In this document: piece after piece, positions 34,409 to 45,612 of the stretch
How positions within the stretch are numbered: the stretch's first letter is position 1
Layout of the letters: each line of letters begins with the position of its first letter
Source: Echinarachnius parma
Lineage: Eukaryota; Echinodermata; Echinoidea; Clypeasteroida; Echinarachniidae
NCBI GenBank assembly: GCA_037951105.1
Contig: JBAMJV010012351.1
Span: 20,598-84,597, forward strand
Length of the DNA: 64,000 bases
Direction of reading: 5' to 3'
Program-made: the position numbers and the translations under genes
The notes under the pieces: model-generated
Told to the model about the DNA's origin: nothing
Seen by the model: the letters and a program-made list of their open reading frames with translations, nothing else
Database searches by the model: none

Positions 34409-34575
34409 GGATGAGACGGAGGACAATACGGACAAACAAGTCGTTCTGCAAGGACAGTATGCTCTAAATCGCTACTAACTGTAGCGCGGTTATAATGCCA
34501 CTAGCTATTTGACATACTTTTCATGTGTTTTTCACCCCTCTTCTTCTGTTTTAGTTTCTAAAGAATCAGAATAAA
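34409..34575 (+). CDS. Candidate plus-strand terminal exon
   Basis: The acceptor TAGTGTTTTTCTTCAG ends at 34408. After 1 nt the frame encodes 22 residues, DETEDNTDKQVVLQGQYALN then RY, and stops at TAA 34476-34478. AATAAA follows at 34570-34575. The neighbouring array unit at 33770-33800 carries a diverged version of the same acceptor and exon start. Short length means chance cannot be excluded; no upstream exon was joined. Confidence 0.33.
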
Positions 34576-34681
34576 CATTTCTGCCCTTTAGAAATGGAGG
34601 AATAGTATATATCTAGTAAAAAAAGATGGCTTTGCATATCTGTGTATGAAGTAACAACAAATAATGACAACAGTTGTTTAA

Positions 34682-35295
34682 AAGGATCTAGCAACATTGT
34701 CAAAACTTACTTGGAACTCTATGGCCGTATTCACAAAGGAGGTTTGTAGGAGGTTTGTACAAACCATGGTTTGACCAAGGTTTACATCTATGGAATGCCA
34801 TTTGTAAACTGATGGAGAAGGAATGTAAACTCCATACTTGTTAACAATGTTGATTTACAATTTACGGTATGCGAGCAGCATTCCATAGATGTAAACCATC
34901 GTCAAACCATGGTTTGTACAAACCTCCTACAAACCTCCTTTGTGAATACGGGCCTTTAGGTTCTCACAAACCTACATGGAACAGTTTTTCGGTTTTCCAA
35001 ATTTCTCGGTTTTCCAAATTTCTCTTCCATTATAAAGATATGATGTACATATATTTGTTTGAAGTGTTCAAATTTAAAATTATCCAGTGGATAAATATAA
35101 CTGTGTTCAAAAGTCAGTGCAATGAGTAAGCAAATATCACTTTGCATTTTTGCTCATTACATGGTGATATGACATTCATTTATCATGGAATGTTCATGCA
35201 CATTACTCAGTGAACATATCAGATTACATATTATGCACATTTTATCAACCATATTTGCAGGTTTTTGCACGTGTCAACAAAGTTACTAGATCACT
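34682..35295. mobile_element. TTAAAGGGATCTAGTAAC family element with nested MITE
   Basis: Bounded by TTAA (34678-34681, 35296-35299). It follows the order of the reference copy (CCAAATTTCTC, GAAGTGTTCAAA, TTTTGCTCATTAC, GTGAACATATCAG) and is interrupted at 34723-34954. ORFs over it are not genes. Confidence 0.8.
34723..34954. mobile_element. GGCCGTATTCACAAAGG foldback MITE
   Basis: About 80 bp at each end are inverted repeats: GGCC(C)GTATTCACAAAGG, GGTTTGTAGGAGGTTTGT, ACAAACCATGGTTTGAC and TTTACATCTATGGAATG. The element sits inside an older TTAA element. The target duplication is unclear. Confidence 0.85.
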
Positions 35296-35529
35296 TTAAT
35301 ACATTGCTATTTACCAAAGTATCACTAACTCTACGCTGACCTTTATGCTAAAGATTAATCACCACAGTGTCTGTCCACACAACTCCATGATTATTACAGC
35401 ACTGACAAATTACACACTTAAATATTGGGGTACAACAAGGGCTTTGGGAATTAATCTCTACATTTGTCACTTTCTGTCATTCTCCTCTAGGTTTGGGTTT
35501 TTTTTATTTGCAATCTTATTATCATTTGC

Positions 35530-35705
35530 TTTTAACTAATTTGAAAATATACATGATATTATTTGTTTTTGTTACAAATAGTTGTACTTCTTTGTAAAGA
35601 AATCTATGTTTGTATTTTATGTTGTAGGGCCTCTGTGGGAAACAGTGTTTCAACCACTGAAAGATTAATCCTACTGAAATAAAAATGAGTAAATAAAATA
35701 AATAA
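35530..35705 (+). mobile_element. LINE-like 3' end (inference)
   Basis: GGGCCTCTGTGGGAAACAGT, then CTACTGAAATAAAAATGAG and an AAATAAATAAAT tail, resembles the 3' untranslated end of CR1/RTE-type non-LTR elements. No reverse transcriptase remains in the window. Confidence 0.4.
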
Positions 35706-36031
35706 ATGATTTATCATTTATCATTCATCAAATCTGATTTAATATAACTGTTTGTTCCTTCACATTTTTTTTTCTCACGATTCATTTGTTATTTGTGTTC
35801 ATCTTCTTAGGAACATGCGAAGCAAGGATCAAGACGGTACTTTCCCAAGTAGCCTACTTTTGATTTGTGAAAAACAAATTTTGTCTCTAGGGTGGGATTT
35901 ATGCTTTTGGCTCGGTCATGCGAATGTGTGCCTCACATGTAAATGATTGTTCTACGTTACTGTGTTTCTGAATAAGGAATGTTGATGCAACATAGTTAAT
36001 TTACCATTTCTTCCTTTTTTCTTCTATGCAG

Positions 36032-36131
36032 ATGTGAAAAACAGCCCACCAGAGATTTAAAAGAGCTCTTGAACGCCAATAAAATGGTTCGCTGCAACTC
36101 AAGTACGAAAGAAAAACAAAAACTACACTAG
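36032..36131 (+). CDS. Candidate plus-strand terminal exon
   Basis: An excellent acceptor (TTCTTCCTTTTTTCTTCTATGCAG, quoted as tract 36008-36031) precedes 1 nt plus 32 codons, CEKQPTRDLKELLNANKMVR then CNSSTKEKQKLH, and a TAG at 36129-36131. An AATAAA lies inside (36078-36083). A second good acceptor at 35810 (ATCTTCTTAG) starts a possible 26-nt exon to 35836 whose phase would fit, but its donor (GTACTT) is weak. May be an alternative last exon of the plus-strand unit ending at 34575. Confidence 0.3.
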
Positions 36132-36152
36132 AAAAAAAATTAAGGGGTGGAT

Positions 36153-36340
36153 AAGCCCCCCCCCCCCCCCCCCCCCAAAAAAAATGATAATAATAATAAT
36201 TAATTAATAATAATAAATAAATAAATAAATAATTAATAATAATAAATAAATAAATAAATTATTAATAATAATAAATAAATTTAATTAATTCATTAATTAA
36301 TGAAAATAAATAATAATAATAATTAATGTAAACAATGACC
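36153..36340. repeat. Poly-C tract and (AATAAT/AAAT)n microsatellite
   Basis: A run of about 22 C is followed by A-rich sequence and about 140 bp of AATAAT, AAAT and TTAA repeats. Confidence 0.9.
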
Positions 36341-36386
36341 ATGCCTTTAGGAAGTCTTGCTGGCTAAATACACAACCTCTTATATA

Positions 36387-36923
36387 AACTGGGCTCCAAA
36401 AGAAACTTATCACTTTTTCATAGCGACGCTCACTAAAATCCATAGCATCAAATTGATTCATATTTAGACACAGATAAGCTTTCATTCTCCTAATGAAGCA
36501 TATCTGAAAAATTAAAAGTTTGCTTTTGCCAAAAAAGAGAAAAATGCCGTGGAATCACTACAGGTCACTTTTCAAAAATCACAGAAACTGCTCGCTGCGA
36601 ACCTCCACGAAAGGCGGTCTATTCAGAACTTTCAATAGCGATTCATTCAACTTCAAAGCGGGTTATGTAACCACTAGACTGGCTATTGTCCGTACCGAGC
36701 TCTGTGCCCCGAAAGCGAGCAGTTTCTGTGATTTTTGAAAAATGACCTCTTGCGATTTCACCTTATTTTATTCTTTGTTGACTAAAGCAAATATAATCTG
36801 TTTTAGATGAGTTTGCTAAGGAGTATTATAGCTAATCTATGCCCAATTATGATTACTTTTGATGCTTTGGATTTGAATGTGTGTCGCTCTGAAGAAGTGA
36901 TAAGTTTCTTTTGGAACCCAGTT
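36387..36923. mobile_element. AACTGGGYTCC Tc1-like MITE with inner palindrome
   Basis: Outer ends AACTGGGCTCCAAAAGAAAC and, read inward, AACTGGGTTCCAAAAGAAAC extend to about 65 bp; TA flanks each side. A second inverted pair inside (36563-36596 with 36714-36747) matches at 33 of 34 positions, so a second element may be nested. The 72-codon plus frame here is a by-product. Confidence 0.85.
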
Positions 36924-36944
36924 TAGTAAAAAGGAATATAATAT

Positions 36945-37140
36945 GTGGCCTAAATCCAACTTAAAGGGTTCAATCTAACTCTAGATTATTTTAGTCCAAG
37001 GTTCAAATTTAACATATGTTTCATTATACCAAACTTAGCCAGTGGGTTCAATTTAGTCCATGGATTACGAACATGTCATAATTATGTTGCAATATTAAAT
37101 CAGGGTTAAATTTAACCCAATTTTGCATCATTCAGGCCAC
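36945..37140. mobile_element. GTGGCCTRAAT MITE-like element
   Basis: GTGGCCTAAATCC at the left and ATTCAGGCCAC at the right are inverted; the interior has TTAAATTTAACCC and CCAAGGTTCAAATTTAAC. Short ends, so moderate support only. Confidence 0.45.
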
Positions 37141-37995
37141 TGAACCATTCTTATTTGGGGCATATGTTACAGTTACCACCTTATTAACATTGCTCCCTTA
37201 CTTAAAATAAATACAGGCTTTTCTAGGACAGTGTGTTTTAATCAACTTAATATATTTCTAGTCAGTTTCCTTTTTATGAATTCAACTTGTAATTAATGCG
37301 CAATGCAGTCAACAGTTCTTTATTTACAGTTCTGCCATGCATTAATTTTTAGCTATAACTCGATCTAAAACCATTTGTATCAATTTTAACTTTTGCCATA
37401 TATTCTCCCTCCCCTCCCATGACAAATCGTACCCCCTTGTTTTGTATCCAGGGCTTCCAAGATGCTCTTGGCTTGGCTTGAGCAAGTACTTCATATGATA
37501 TTCATAAGAATCAAAGTATGAGTTTGTCAACAGTGGATTTATTTCCTCCATTCCTAAATTGCTGATTCTTGAAATAATTTTTTTACTAAGACTAGAGTCC
37601 TTTTCGAGGGTGTATGCATGCAAATGCGTGCCTGGTATGTAAATGAATGTTGTTTTATGTATGGCTTGAAGTGAACGAACCAGAAAATGTCTTTCCGGAA
37701 CAGTGTGCATTATTCATATTATGATTGCAAATGGTTAATAGCAGATTTACTCTGAGTCAAAAATTCAGGATCACTTAGCATTGCTAAAAAAAGAGAGAGG
37801 ACATTACTATTTTGAAACCCTTTTGGGGCCCAATAGTATTATCTTTCTTGATGTTTCTATAGCTTTGTGTATTTGTGTTTTATAAGTGTAAATTTGTGGA
37901 TTTGCATGATTTTGTATCTATAATTTTTAAAGTCATTGCATCATGTATAATGCTTCTTGCAGGAATATTTGAGTTTTTACAATTGCTCTCATCAC
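37141..37995. other. No firm feature; 122-codon minus frame
   Basis: A minus-strand frame at 37342-37710 is open for 122 codons from an ATG, AT-rich, without recognisable motifs, strong splice borders or a nearby poly(A) signal. In six frames over 64 kb of this DNA such a frame can arise by chance. It is recorded but not called. Confidence 0.3.
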
Positions 37996-38604
37996 ATGCA
38001 TACTTCACATTCCATAAAACCACGCTAAACACATACTAAATTTAATTCATAATAGTTTACACTCATCCACACTGCTCCCTAACACCATTCACATTCTGTG
38101 CACACAGGCCACGCCTCCCACTAAACTTATCCACCAATGACAAAGCTGCAGGTTGCTTTTACTCACAGTAAAAGAAAATCACACACACTTTCCACATTTC
38201 ACACAATAACCTAACCCCATGTCACACACACACTCACTCTTTCTGTACATACTGGCCACGCCCATCACTAAACTTATCCACCAATGACAAACCTGCCTAC
38301 AGTTTCCCTATAGCTGACAGTATAGAAAATCACACACAATCCATTGTCCACATTTCACATAATTTTGTATCACACTTTAAACAATTTAGCATTGAACACA
38401 CACTGCTCTCTCACAAACATCTCATACCGTACATTCTGCAAACTGGCCACGCCCATTATGCACCCAATCCACCAATGACAGCCATACTATACAGTCACCA
38501 TAAGTCACACACAATAACCTGACTCTCTCAGCTCACACACTTCACAATGTAGATTGCAGTACAGTCAAATTTACCATCCATCAATCCACCAATGACAAGC
38601 CTAC
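37996..38604. repeat. Tandem array, ~170-bp units
   Basis: GGCCACGCCCATCACTAAAC and TTATCCACCAATGACAAACC recur about every 170 bp (near 38108, 38270, 38448 and, partly, 38585), with CACATTTCACA stretches between. The last unit borders the candidate exon: on the minus strand the exon's donor GTAGGCTTGTCATTGG begins a unit. Confidence 0.8.
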
Positions 38605-38759
38605 CTTGACTGGATATGCTGAAGATGGGCGGGGCTGCCATGACAATGCTCCGCCCCGTCCTGCTAAGCAGCTTCCTGGAGGGGGCGGGTTCATCTTTGG
38701 CACTCGTGGCAGGCGGGGCCGTGAGGGAGCGTGTGACTGGACGGTGGGCATTGTTGGGA
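38605..38759 (-). CDS. Candidate internal coding exon, GC-rich
   Basis: This is the clearest coding-like island. A good minus-strand acceptor (TTTTTGTTTTCATGATTACAG) and a donor (GTCAAG|GTAGGC) bound 155 bp. The preferred frame (1 nt + 51 codons + 1 nt) gives a Ser/Thr/Pro/Arg-rich peptide including PVTRSLTAPPATSAKDEPAP and TGRSIVMAAPPIFSISSQ, with G or C at most third positions, against AT-rich surroundings. Another frame is also open but lacks that bias. It looks like a disordered linker. The 1-nt end phase fits the exon at 31728. Product unknown. Confidence 0.52.
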
Positions 38760-38849
38760 CTGTAATCATGAAAACAAAAATACAAATGGTGAAGTCACAG
38801 TTTATCTTGCCATTAAAAAAAAATTACTTTCCATTCATGTCCAATTGTT

Positions 38850-40860
38850 AAGATTTTGGATGAATGTGTTCTAGGTAAACATTAGTCTAAATACTATGAT
38901 AAATTATTTTGTTCACTTATGTATGAATAGTTAAGCAGCTACAGATATATTTTGTGGAGAAAAAATGAATATCAGCTGCTCCCACTTCATAGAAAATGCT
39001 TGTTTCATTGTTTTTGTCTGTGTGTGTGTTTTGCCCTTTCTCTCCCTATTTGTTTCTTTTCTTGTTTAACGATGCAAGTATGCTTTTCGAATAAATTACT
39101 GATATTCTCCATACTTTCAATATCAAGTGGTTGTCATGGAAGGATGAACCTCATTATGCCAGGTTCTTGTTTTATATAGAACAAAAATTCCCATGAATAT
39201 TCCAATTTGAAAAACATGCTACACTGAACTTCATTATTTAAATTCAGGCTCTTATACAGAACAAAGCTTCCAGTATTAAAAAATACACAATTTTTGTTGT
39301 TGTAGAAACTGTCTATAGAGGTCACCTGTCTACAGTGGCTACTTTTCTTGTTTCCCTTAGGTGGTCAACTAAACCCAGGTCTGACTGTACAGACGCACAG
39401 ACAGACAACCATACACTAGAAACACACATACTAACCACAAAAAAAACACACACATACATGTACAAGTATTCATCCCTTCCTGCCTCTAAGTGTCGCGGTA
39501 ATCAATTTTCCCTGGCTCTCCTACAACACCTGTGATCGATATGCCCAAAAGATGTTATTTCGCTTCATGCCAACTTCATTTTCACATCTTCTTCTTCTTT
39601 TTCCCCCAAGATGTTTTACTGACCTTTAAACAACACATCAATCAATGGTTGCGTCTTGGGACTCCAGCTACAATAGCACCTTTCTACACACTTTCTGCAC
39701 TCGTTTCAATTCCCTCTCGTTTCTAAATGCCACATCCACCTCCCCCATGTTTAATAAACTATAAGCCCATGGCCAAGAAATGTCCAAGTTAAGTCCGCAG
39801 TACATTTAGCTTCATGAATGCATGCTCTAGTGGAGTCTAGACAATCATTGATTAGCCAACTCCTAAAACATCTTTTTTACAGACACTTTTAAACAAATCT
39901 GTCCAAGAATTAATGCCACCTCCCTCTTCACACCCCCAATAAAAAAAATAGTAAATTACTCATGGTAATGACATTAAAATGCAAACACTCTTCTATATAT
40001 TCAGCATTAGTGGAAAAAATACAAAGGGGCTCAGGGCAATTTCGCCCCCAAAATGCAAAAAAAAAGAGCCGAAAATCATGAAAGCGCCCCCTTAAATTTC
40101 TACTGTATAGAATTCAACGCAAAACACAATTTAGAGTGCAATTTTCATGCATGCTAAGGTCTTGAAAAGTAGCCCCCCAAAAATAATTTTGTTTTCCCCT
40201 GTTCAGCAAGAATGTTAAAATCCTTCCCTCTCTTGAAAAAAATCCATGGAAAAGAAAAAACAGAATAAAATACATGCTCATGTCTTATGACTCCAAAAGA
40301 AATGTATATAATGTAATTTTACACCTACTCTAATGTGTATTCAACTACATGACTGCATGCTCTACTTGAGGCTACCCAGCTATCGATACATGTGTCAATC
40401 AATTGATGTGTTATGACGCCCATAGGAATTGTGTTATAAACATTTCAAATATAGAAACATATTAAGTCAATTCAATTTTGAGTTGTTCGCATGAAAGGCT
40501 TCAATGCATACGGGTATCATACTTCTAAGAAAATGATGAAAGGAGAAAAACAATTGTGGGACAGTTTGTACTTGCCACATTCATGCCAAATATTGTAAGT
40601 CTCTTGAATTAAAAAAATGTTAAAAATGTAATTCTAATTATTTTGATGCTACCATATCACCACCAAAATAAATTGAAGTTTGAAAACCTACACAAAACCA
40701 AGTTACAATTTTATAGAAGTACCCCATGGCAACAAGTTGTTTGAACCGACTTGCAGACAAGAAGAACTTGAAGACAAAATATTTTATCCTATTTTCAGAT
40801 GTATGCCAATAACCCAATCAAGACTACATGATTTTGATATTACATGCATTCTCCATAAGA
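38850..40860. other. No supported gene; one truncated MITE
   Basis: 39304-39390 is a truncated copy of the 53179 MITE (ACTGTCTATAGAGGTCACCT and TCTGACTGTA). Otherwise AT-rich DNA with short unsupported frames, and a repeat-like C/A-rich patch at about 40030-40270. Confidence 0.5.
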
Positions 40861-40867
40861 TCCCAGC

Positions 40868-40959
40868 TTAACACTTAGAGTGCCAGGGATTTTAATGCTC
40901 TATGGCATTTGTGTGTATTGTAACTCGCAAAAATGCGAGCTTGGCACTCAAGGAGTTAA
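40868..40959. mobile_element. TTAACACTTAGAGTGCCA mini-MITE
   Basis: Inverted ends TTAACACTTAGAGTGCCA and TGGCACTCAAGGAGTTAA bounded by TTAA, 92 bp, with an inner CGCA...TGCG pair. Confidence 0.65.
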
Positions 40960-41760
40960 ATTTTGCGGGGACCAGTCCTGAATCGATTAAAGTGAATGGT
41001 CACAAAATACTTGCATTTCCAAGAATTCCATGAAAACATGCAAATAGAAAGTAGAACGGTGTTTCACTTGATCCATTCATGCCAATCTCATGCACCAGTA
41101 GTATCTCATTTCACTGAAATTGATGTAAAATGGCAGCCTAAAGAAACTTTAGCTATCGCATTGGCTTAGGATGTTTTAATTTCCATAGGCAATGTGTTGA
41201 AAGCGGACGGTATCATCACAACTCCTGTTCATTCAAGTCCCTACTATCCATGATTAGTTCTTTTCAGGGAACTGTTTTATTTTAATTACCTTCTTTGTTT
41301 ATAAAGAGACATGTCTGTATTTTGTTGTTTTGTTTGTTAAAAACATTGTGCATGTTTTGTTTTGAACCAATAAAAATGATAAGGGAAAAAAAAGGTCCCT
41401 CTCTAAGAATGGCCCTAAGAGCACCAGGTTGTTCAGACAGAGGTGCATATAGTTACACTTTCTTGAGCGGTCTGCAAGAAAGATGAAGGTTGCAAAATAA
41501 AGATATTTTTATTCTGAGAGCTCCTTGTTTATTGGTCAAAAACGACACATTATTAACATCGTCGTCGTCGTCGTCATCGTCACCACCACCACCATCATCA
41601 CATCATGATCATCATCAAAATTAATTTAATAAGGAAATATCAAGAACATTTGAAAAATATATATTAAATAACTGCCAAAGTGTATTCATATCTTATGCAG
41701 ATATGACACCATGAAGTAATGCATCTGATGTGGTATACTTACTTTTAAATGTCTATTGTT

Positions 41761-41853
41761 TTGACCTGTTCAGAACTGATTAATTTTCCTACAACATGCA
41801 TTCTCCCTGTACCCCAGCCTGAGTATTTTTGGGACCAGTTCTGAAGGGGTTAA
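41761..41853. mobile_element. TTAACCC mini-MITE family, copy 2
   Basis: CTGTTCAGAACTGATTAATT at the left and GGACCAGTTCTGAAGGGGTT AA at the right match the family of 13531-13608; the left TTAACC is mutated to TTGACC. Confidence 0.5.
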
Positions 41854-42536
41854 TGTAGCACTTTGTAAAAAAAAAAATATATATATATATATTGAATTTA
41901 CCCATTGCAGACAAGGGGTTATAAAAGTTTGTGGGTAATGTTTACATAACACTAACACCAGCATATATACATGTATACTGCTATGTTTGTGTTTAATATT
42001 GATGTCCGATTAGATAACCAATCGGATGCAATTTACTTTAATAGCTTTGACGCTTATAAATATTATACAAAGCGATACAAAATTCATACTTATAATTATC
42101 TAATTGAAGATATCAACCCAACAATTTATCTTCCTTTTTATGGTGTACTTCAGTTCCTTTTATGGCGCATTTATGTCCCTTTTATGGTGCATTTATTTAT
42201 ACGGACATGGACATGTACAGCCAGATATGCAACAATGTAAACAAAAAGATTTGCAATCAATGGCAATCACTTAGAAAAAAAGGGGGAAGATAATGAAAAG
42301 GAGTGTGTAATTGCAAACTGTACTAAGCTACAGGCATATGCACAAAATAATTAGATTGGAAATCAAAGTAGATTAACAAATTTGCGGAAAATGAAACCAG
42401 CATAAAAGTAAAATGAGGACAAATAGGCCGCAGGGGAAGTGGAAATAATAAAGAGAAAGATTGAGATATAGATTTTTTTTAATAAGGTAAAAGATATTGG
42501 GTACATAGGCATATGAGGCAGGGGGCAAGGGGCTGC

Positions 42537-42552
42537 CCCCCCCCCCCCCCCC
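42537..42552. repeat. Poly-C tract
   Basis: About 16 uninterrupted C. Poly-Gly minus-strand frames over it are artefacts. Confidence 0.85.
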
Positions 42553-42702
42553 AGTTTTGAAAACAATATAAATATTTGAGAAAAAACCTCCATCTAGCAA
42601 AAGAATCGATCAAAATTTAGAGTTATTAGATAACTTTTTAGGAAAATTTTTCACATTTTGGGATTGTGCTTACTATAACAGGTGGCATGTTATTTTATAC
42701 AA

Positions 42703-42862
42703 ATAATACACTGTCTAGAGTGCATTGTGTAAATGCATCGCACGCGAGGCTCTGTTAGCTGTGCGTTGCGCACGAGGCGTAGCCGAGTGCGCAACGCACA
42801 GCTAACAGAGCCGAGAGCGCGATGCATTTACATGATGCACGATAATTGAGACCGTGTATTAT
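42703..42862. mobile_element. Foldback element with GAGGCGTAGCCGAG loop
   Basis: AATAATACACTGTCT pairs with the right end GACCGTGTATTATT. The inner stem (GTAAATGCATCGC..., GGCTCTGTTAGCTGTGCGTT, GCGCAC) is nearly perfect over 40 bp or more around GAGGCGTAGCCGA. It would extrude as a long cruciform or RNA hairpin. TSD not defined. Confidence 0.8.
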
Positions 42863-42871
42863 TTGTTTTAT

Positions 42872-43432
42872 AACACGAGCTCAACCACGGAATCGTTTAT
42901 TTTGCTGGATTTTTAAAAACAGACTTGCCATGCCACAAACCCAGTCTATCTACCCTCTAGAGTGTGAATATGAATTTACAAAATTCACCATCCGACTACC
43001 TGCACTCGCTTCACTGAATGTGAAGCTCAGCAGATCAAACGCAGTCCACCAGAAATTGCCGAAAACAATTCCCGTAAAATGAGAATTATCAAAGCATTTT
43101 ATGCATTTCAATTCCAAAACTTACCAATATCAAACCACATACCATAAAATTTACGAAACTGCTAAGATTGATTTACTACAATACCTATAATTTACAAAAC
43201 GAAGCTTTTTCCATCTTTTTTTTTTATCACTTTCGCAAGTTTGTCTCCGATAGAACTATGTAAACAAGCATTGTGACGTCATAGCCGTGCAAAAAGTTGC
43301 GCAACGAAAACGAGTAATGCATGGGGTTGCACCCTGTTTTGCACGGTCGTGCATGTTTGTTGAAATTTAATGAATAGTCACGTGACAGGATTTAACCAAT
43401 CACGTTACTGAATTTACCAGAGCCGTGTTATA
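42872..43432. mobile_element. TATAACACGRGCTC MITE-like element
   Basis: TATAACACGAGCTCAACC near 42869 and, read inward from 43432, TATAACACGGCTCTGG are inverted ends of about 15 bp. Internal AAAGTTGCGCAACG and GCACGGTCGTGC palindromes. Adjoins the foldback element. Confidence 0.5.
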
Positions 43433-45057
43433 AAGGCAAACAATGCATGCCCCTTGGACAAAATCTGTATGTTAATATAGAACAGGCTAATGTATTTCTT
43501 AAATTGTAATAAACAAAATATTTTCCACCTATTTTGATGTCATTTAGCGGTAGCAACAAATTAGGTGTTGCCAAATTGATGATGGAAATAATGATCAATT
43601 TTGCCTTGGATGAGTTAATTCCAGGAAGGTCACCAGACGAAAAGCTCCAAGCTGTTTTCCCGATCTTACCAGAAATCAGAAGGGAGCTTTAAACAGAATC
43701 AAGTAGCAAATCTAATTTTCATTCGCTTGTCAATCGGGGGGATTTCCCATCGCACTCTCTGGGAGCGGGTTAATCCATTATCTGGTCTGGGGGAACGTGA
43801 TGTTGTCAATTCACCTTTTATTGCTTCAATTTAAATCAAGTCTGCTTCTCTTTTGGATATATGAGTAATCCTTGAACAGCAAAACAACTTTTTTTTTGTT
43901 AAATCCAATAAAGGCCACCTTTTTGTAACAGTTTCCGTTCTGGTCGTATAATAGTAATGCAACAAAACATCTTAACCTTTTGTAAACAGCATCTTAACTG
44001 TAATTTTTCTACAAATCATTTTGTTTTTAGTTGGTGATTTGGGAGTGCCTTCCTGTTTTCATGACCTAAACAAATCAGCAGTGAAATGTTAGCATTCTAG
44101 AGGGCTGTTAGGAAAGAGGAAATATATTTGTTTGCTGGTTCGTTGCTTTTCTTTCGGGAAAAAAAATCCCAGAAAATGTAAAGTTTATTGGCATGGGCAT
44201 GGATCCTTACGTAATACCTATTCATCAGGGGGGATGAATGAATAGATCATCCCCCTGAACAATTGGTATCACTTGCAGATCGACGCCCATGTTTATTGGT
44301 GAGTATTAAATATTCTGACAAATTTTCACATAATGCTTTCATTAAAAGAATGTAATCATTGAAATGAAACTTCCAAATAAATCATTTTTAGATAGCTAAT
44401 TTACAAAGTTGATCAACTCTAGTATGAACTTTCAAATGGAATTAAAACCAACCAATTTAGTGTCAAGGGGGCATTTCAGGAAGTACCAATACTCAAGTGT
44501 ACCTTTAACATGTCAGAAAAGGCTAATACATGTTTATTTAGATGAATTTATTGTTTGTTTGTTTTTTTATAGAGGGAGCAGAGAGCAAGCAAAGAAACAA
44601 ATATTGTTTTTTATAGATTAATTAATTTATTTATTTATCCATTTTGGGGGGCCAAGAATGAGTTGTTTGAATGCAGTAATTGTGATTTTTTTTGTGGTGG
44701 TAATCCAAGTAGCTGGTGTGATGGTATTGGAAAGTGGGTCAGGAGTCTCACATCTTGTTTATACTAGTCATGTTTCTGTTTGTCATGTATCCATTGTCCT
44801 GTATCGTGTTGATTAGAACGGGTGTCGCGTGTCTTATCACGATGCGATGTCACAGCTTTCGAGTTAGCGAGGTACCAGATTAAGGTACTATACCTTGTTG
44901 GGAGCGTTTGTGTCACGACATGCCTTTGGCCTTTCCATAATACTCATATAATACTCTTTTTAAAATGCTGCATCATAAAAATAATACCTGAAGCTTTTCC
45001 CTTATTAGTCAAACATTTTCTGTCAACTTGTTGTTGTTCTGCACATAGATGTAATAA
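43433..45057. other. No supported gene
   Basis: 43545-43615 (AATAATGATCAATTTTGCCT) is shared with 58790-58870, an uncharacterised repeat. A short plus-strand open stretch (43607-43692) and a 20-nt AG...GT island near 44280-44301 were seen but have no further support. Confidence 0.45.
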
Positions 45058-45260
45058 TAATAATAATAATTTCGATTTATATAGCGCCTAATATGATTGA
45101 TAATTATCTCTAAGCGCTTTACAATTATAATATTACCCCCGGTCATAGGATACAATGCAAACCAGCACACATTGTGTGCACCATCTCCACTCCCTGGGGA
45201 GCATTCCTTCCAAGCGCTCATGGGCTCAAGAAGATCGTTCACATAAAGGCACAAAACGGA
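45058..45260 (+). repeat. SINE-like AATAATAATTTCGATTTATATAGCGC unit
   Basis: An AATAAT run leads into TTATATAGCGCC, TCTAAGCGCTTTACAATTAT, a CCCCGGTCATAGG motif, CACACATTGTGTGCACC and CTCCACTCCCTGGGGAGCAT. The last modules recur in altered form at 49450-49570 and inverted at 62030-62176. Confidence 0.65.
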
Positions 45261-45399
45261 GTGTTATCAGTGCTTGCCGTTAGGATTTTTATTTTTAGCG
45301 ACTCCGGGAAAAATTTTCCCATTATGGATGCATATATATATTTAAGCCATCGCCATAGGCTTTGAAGGAGAATCGAGCAAAGCATTTTTCCCCAACTAA

Positions 45400-45612
45400 A
45401 ACCAAAGGGTTTTGAGTTTCCAAATGGCTCCCTGGTTATTGAGATATTTTTATGATTTATAATCTGACATCAATTTTCACACTGTTTACTAGGTGAACAG
45501 TTTTCTTAAAAAAAGAAATAAGGACAATATTACAGCGATATTGGTACATGATTAAAGTCTCAAATAGCACCTTCGGAACATTCTTGTGAAGTTAATGGAT
45601 CACTTTAATTCT
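45400..45612 (-). mobile_element. Relative of the 33075 TTAA element
   Basis: Contains TATTGGTACATGATTAAAGTC TCAAATAG-type and TTACAGCGATATT sequence resembling TACAATGATTTTGGTACAGG, followed by AATGGATCACTTTAA. Decayed, ends unclear. Confidence 0.4.

Noticed and set aside
37342..37710. A 122-codon minus-strand frame from an ATG.
   Set aside because: No domain, no convincing splice borders or poly(A) signal, AT-rich codons; kept only as a note.
43607..43692. Plus-strand stretch containing RSPDEKLQAVFPILPEIRRE and a stop.
   Set aside because: Its upstream half is shared with a repeat at 58.8 kb, and no donor or poly(A) signal supports an exon.
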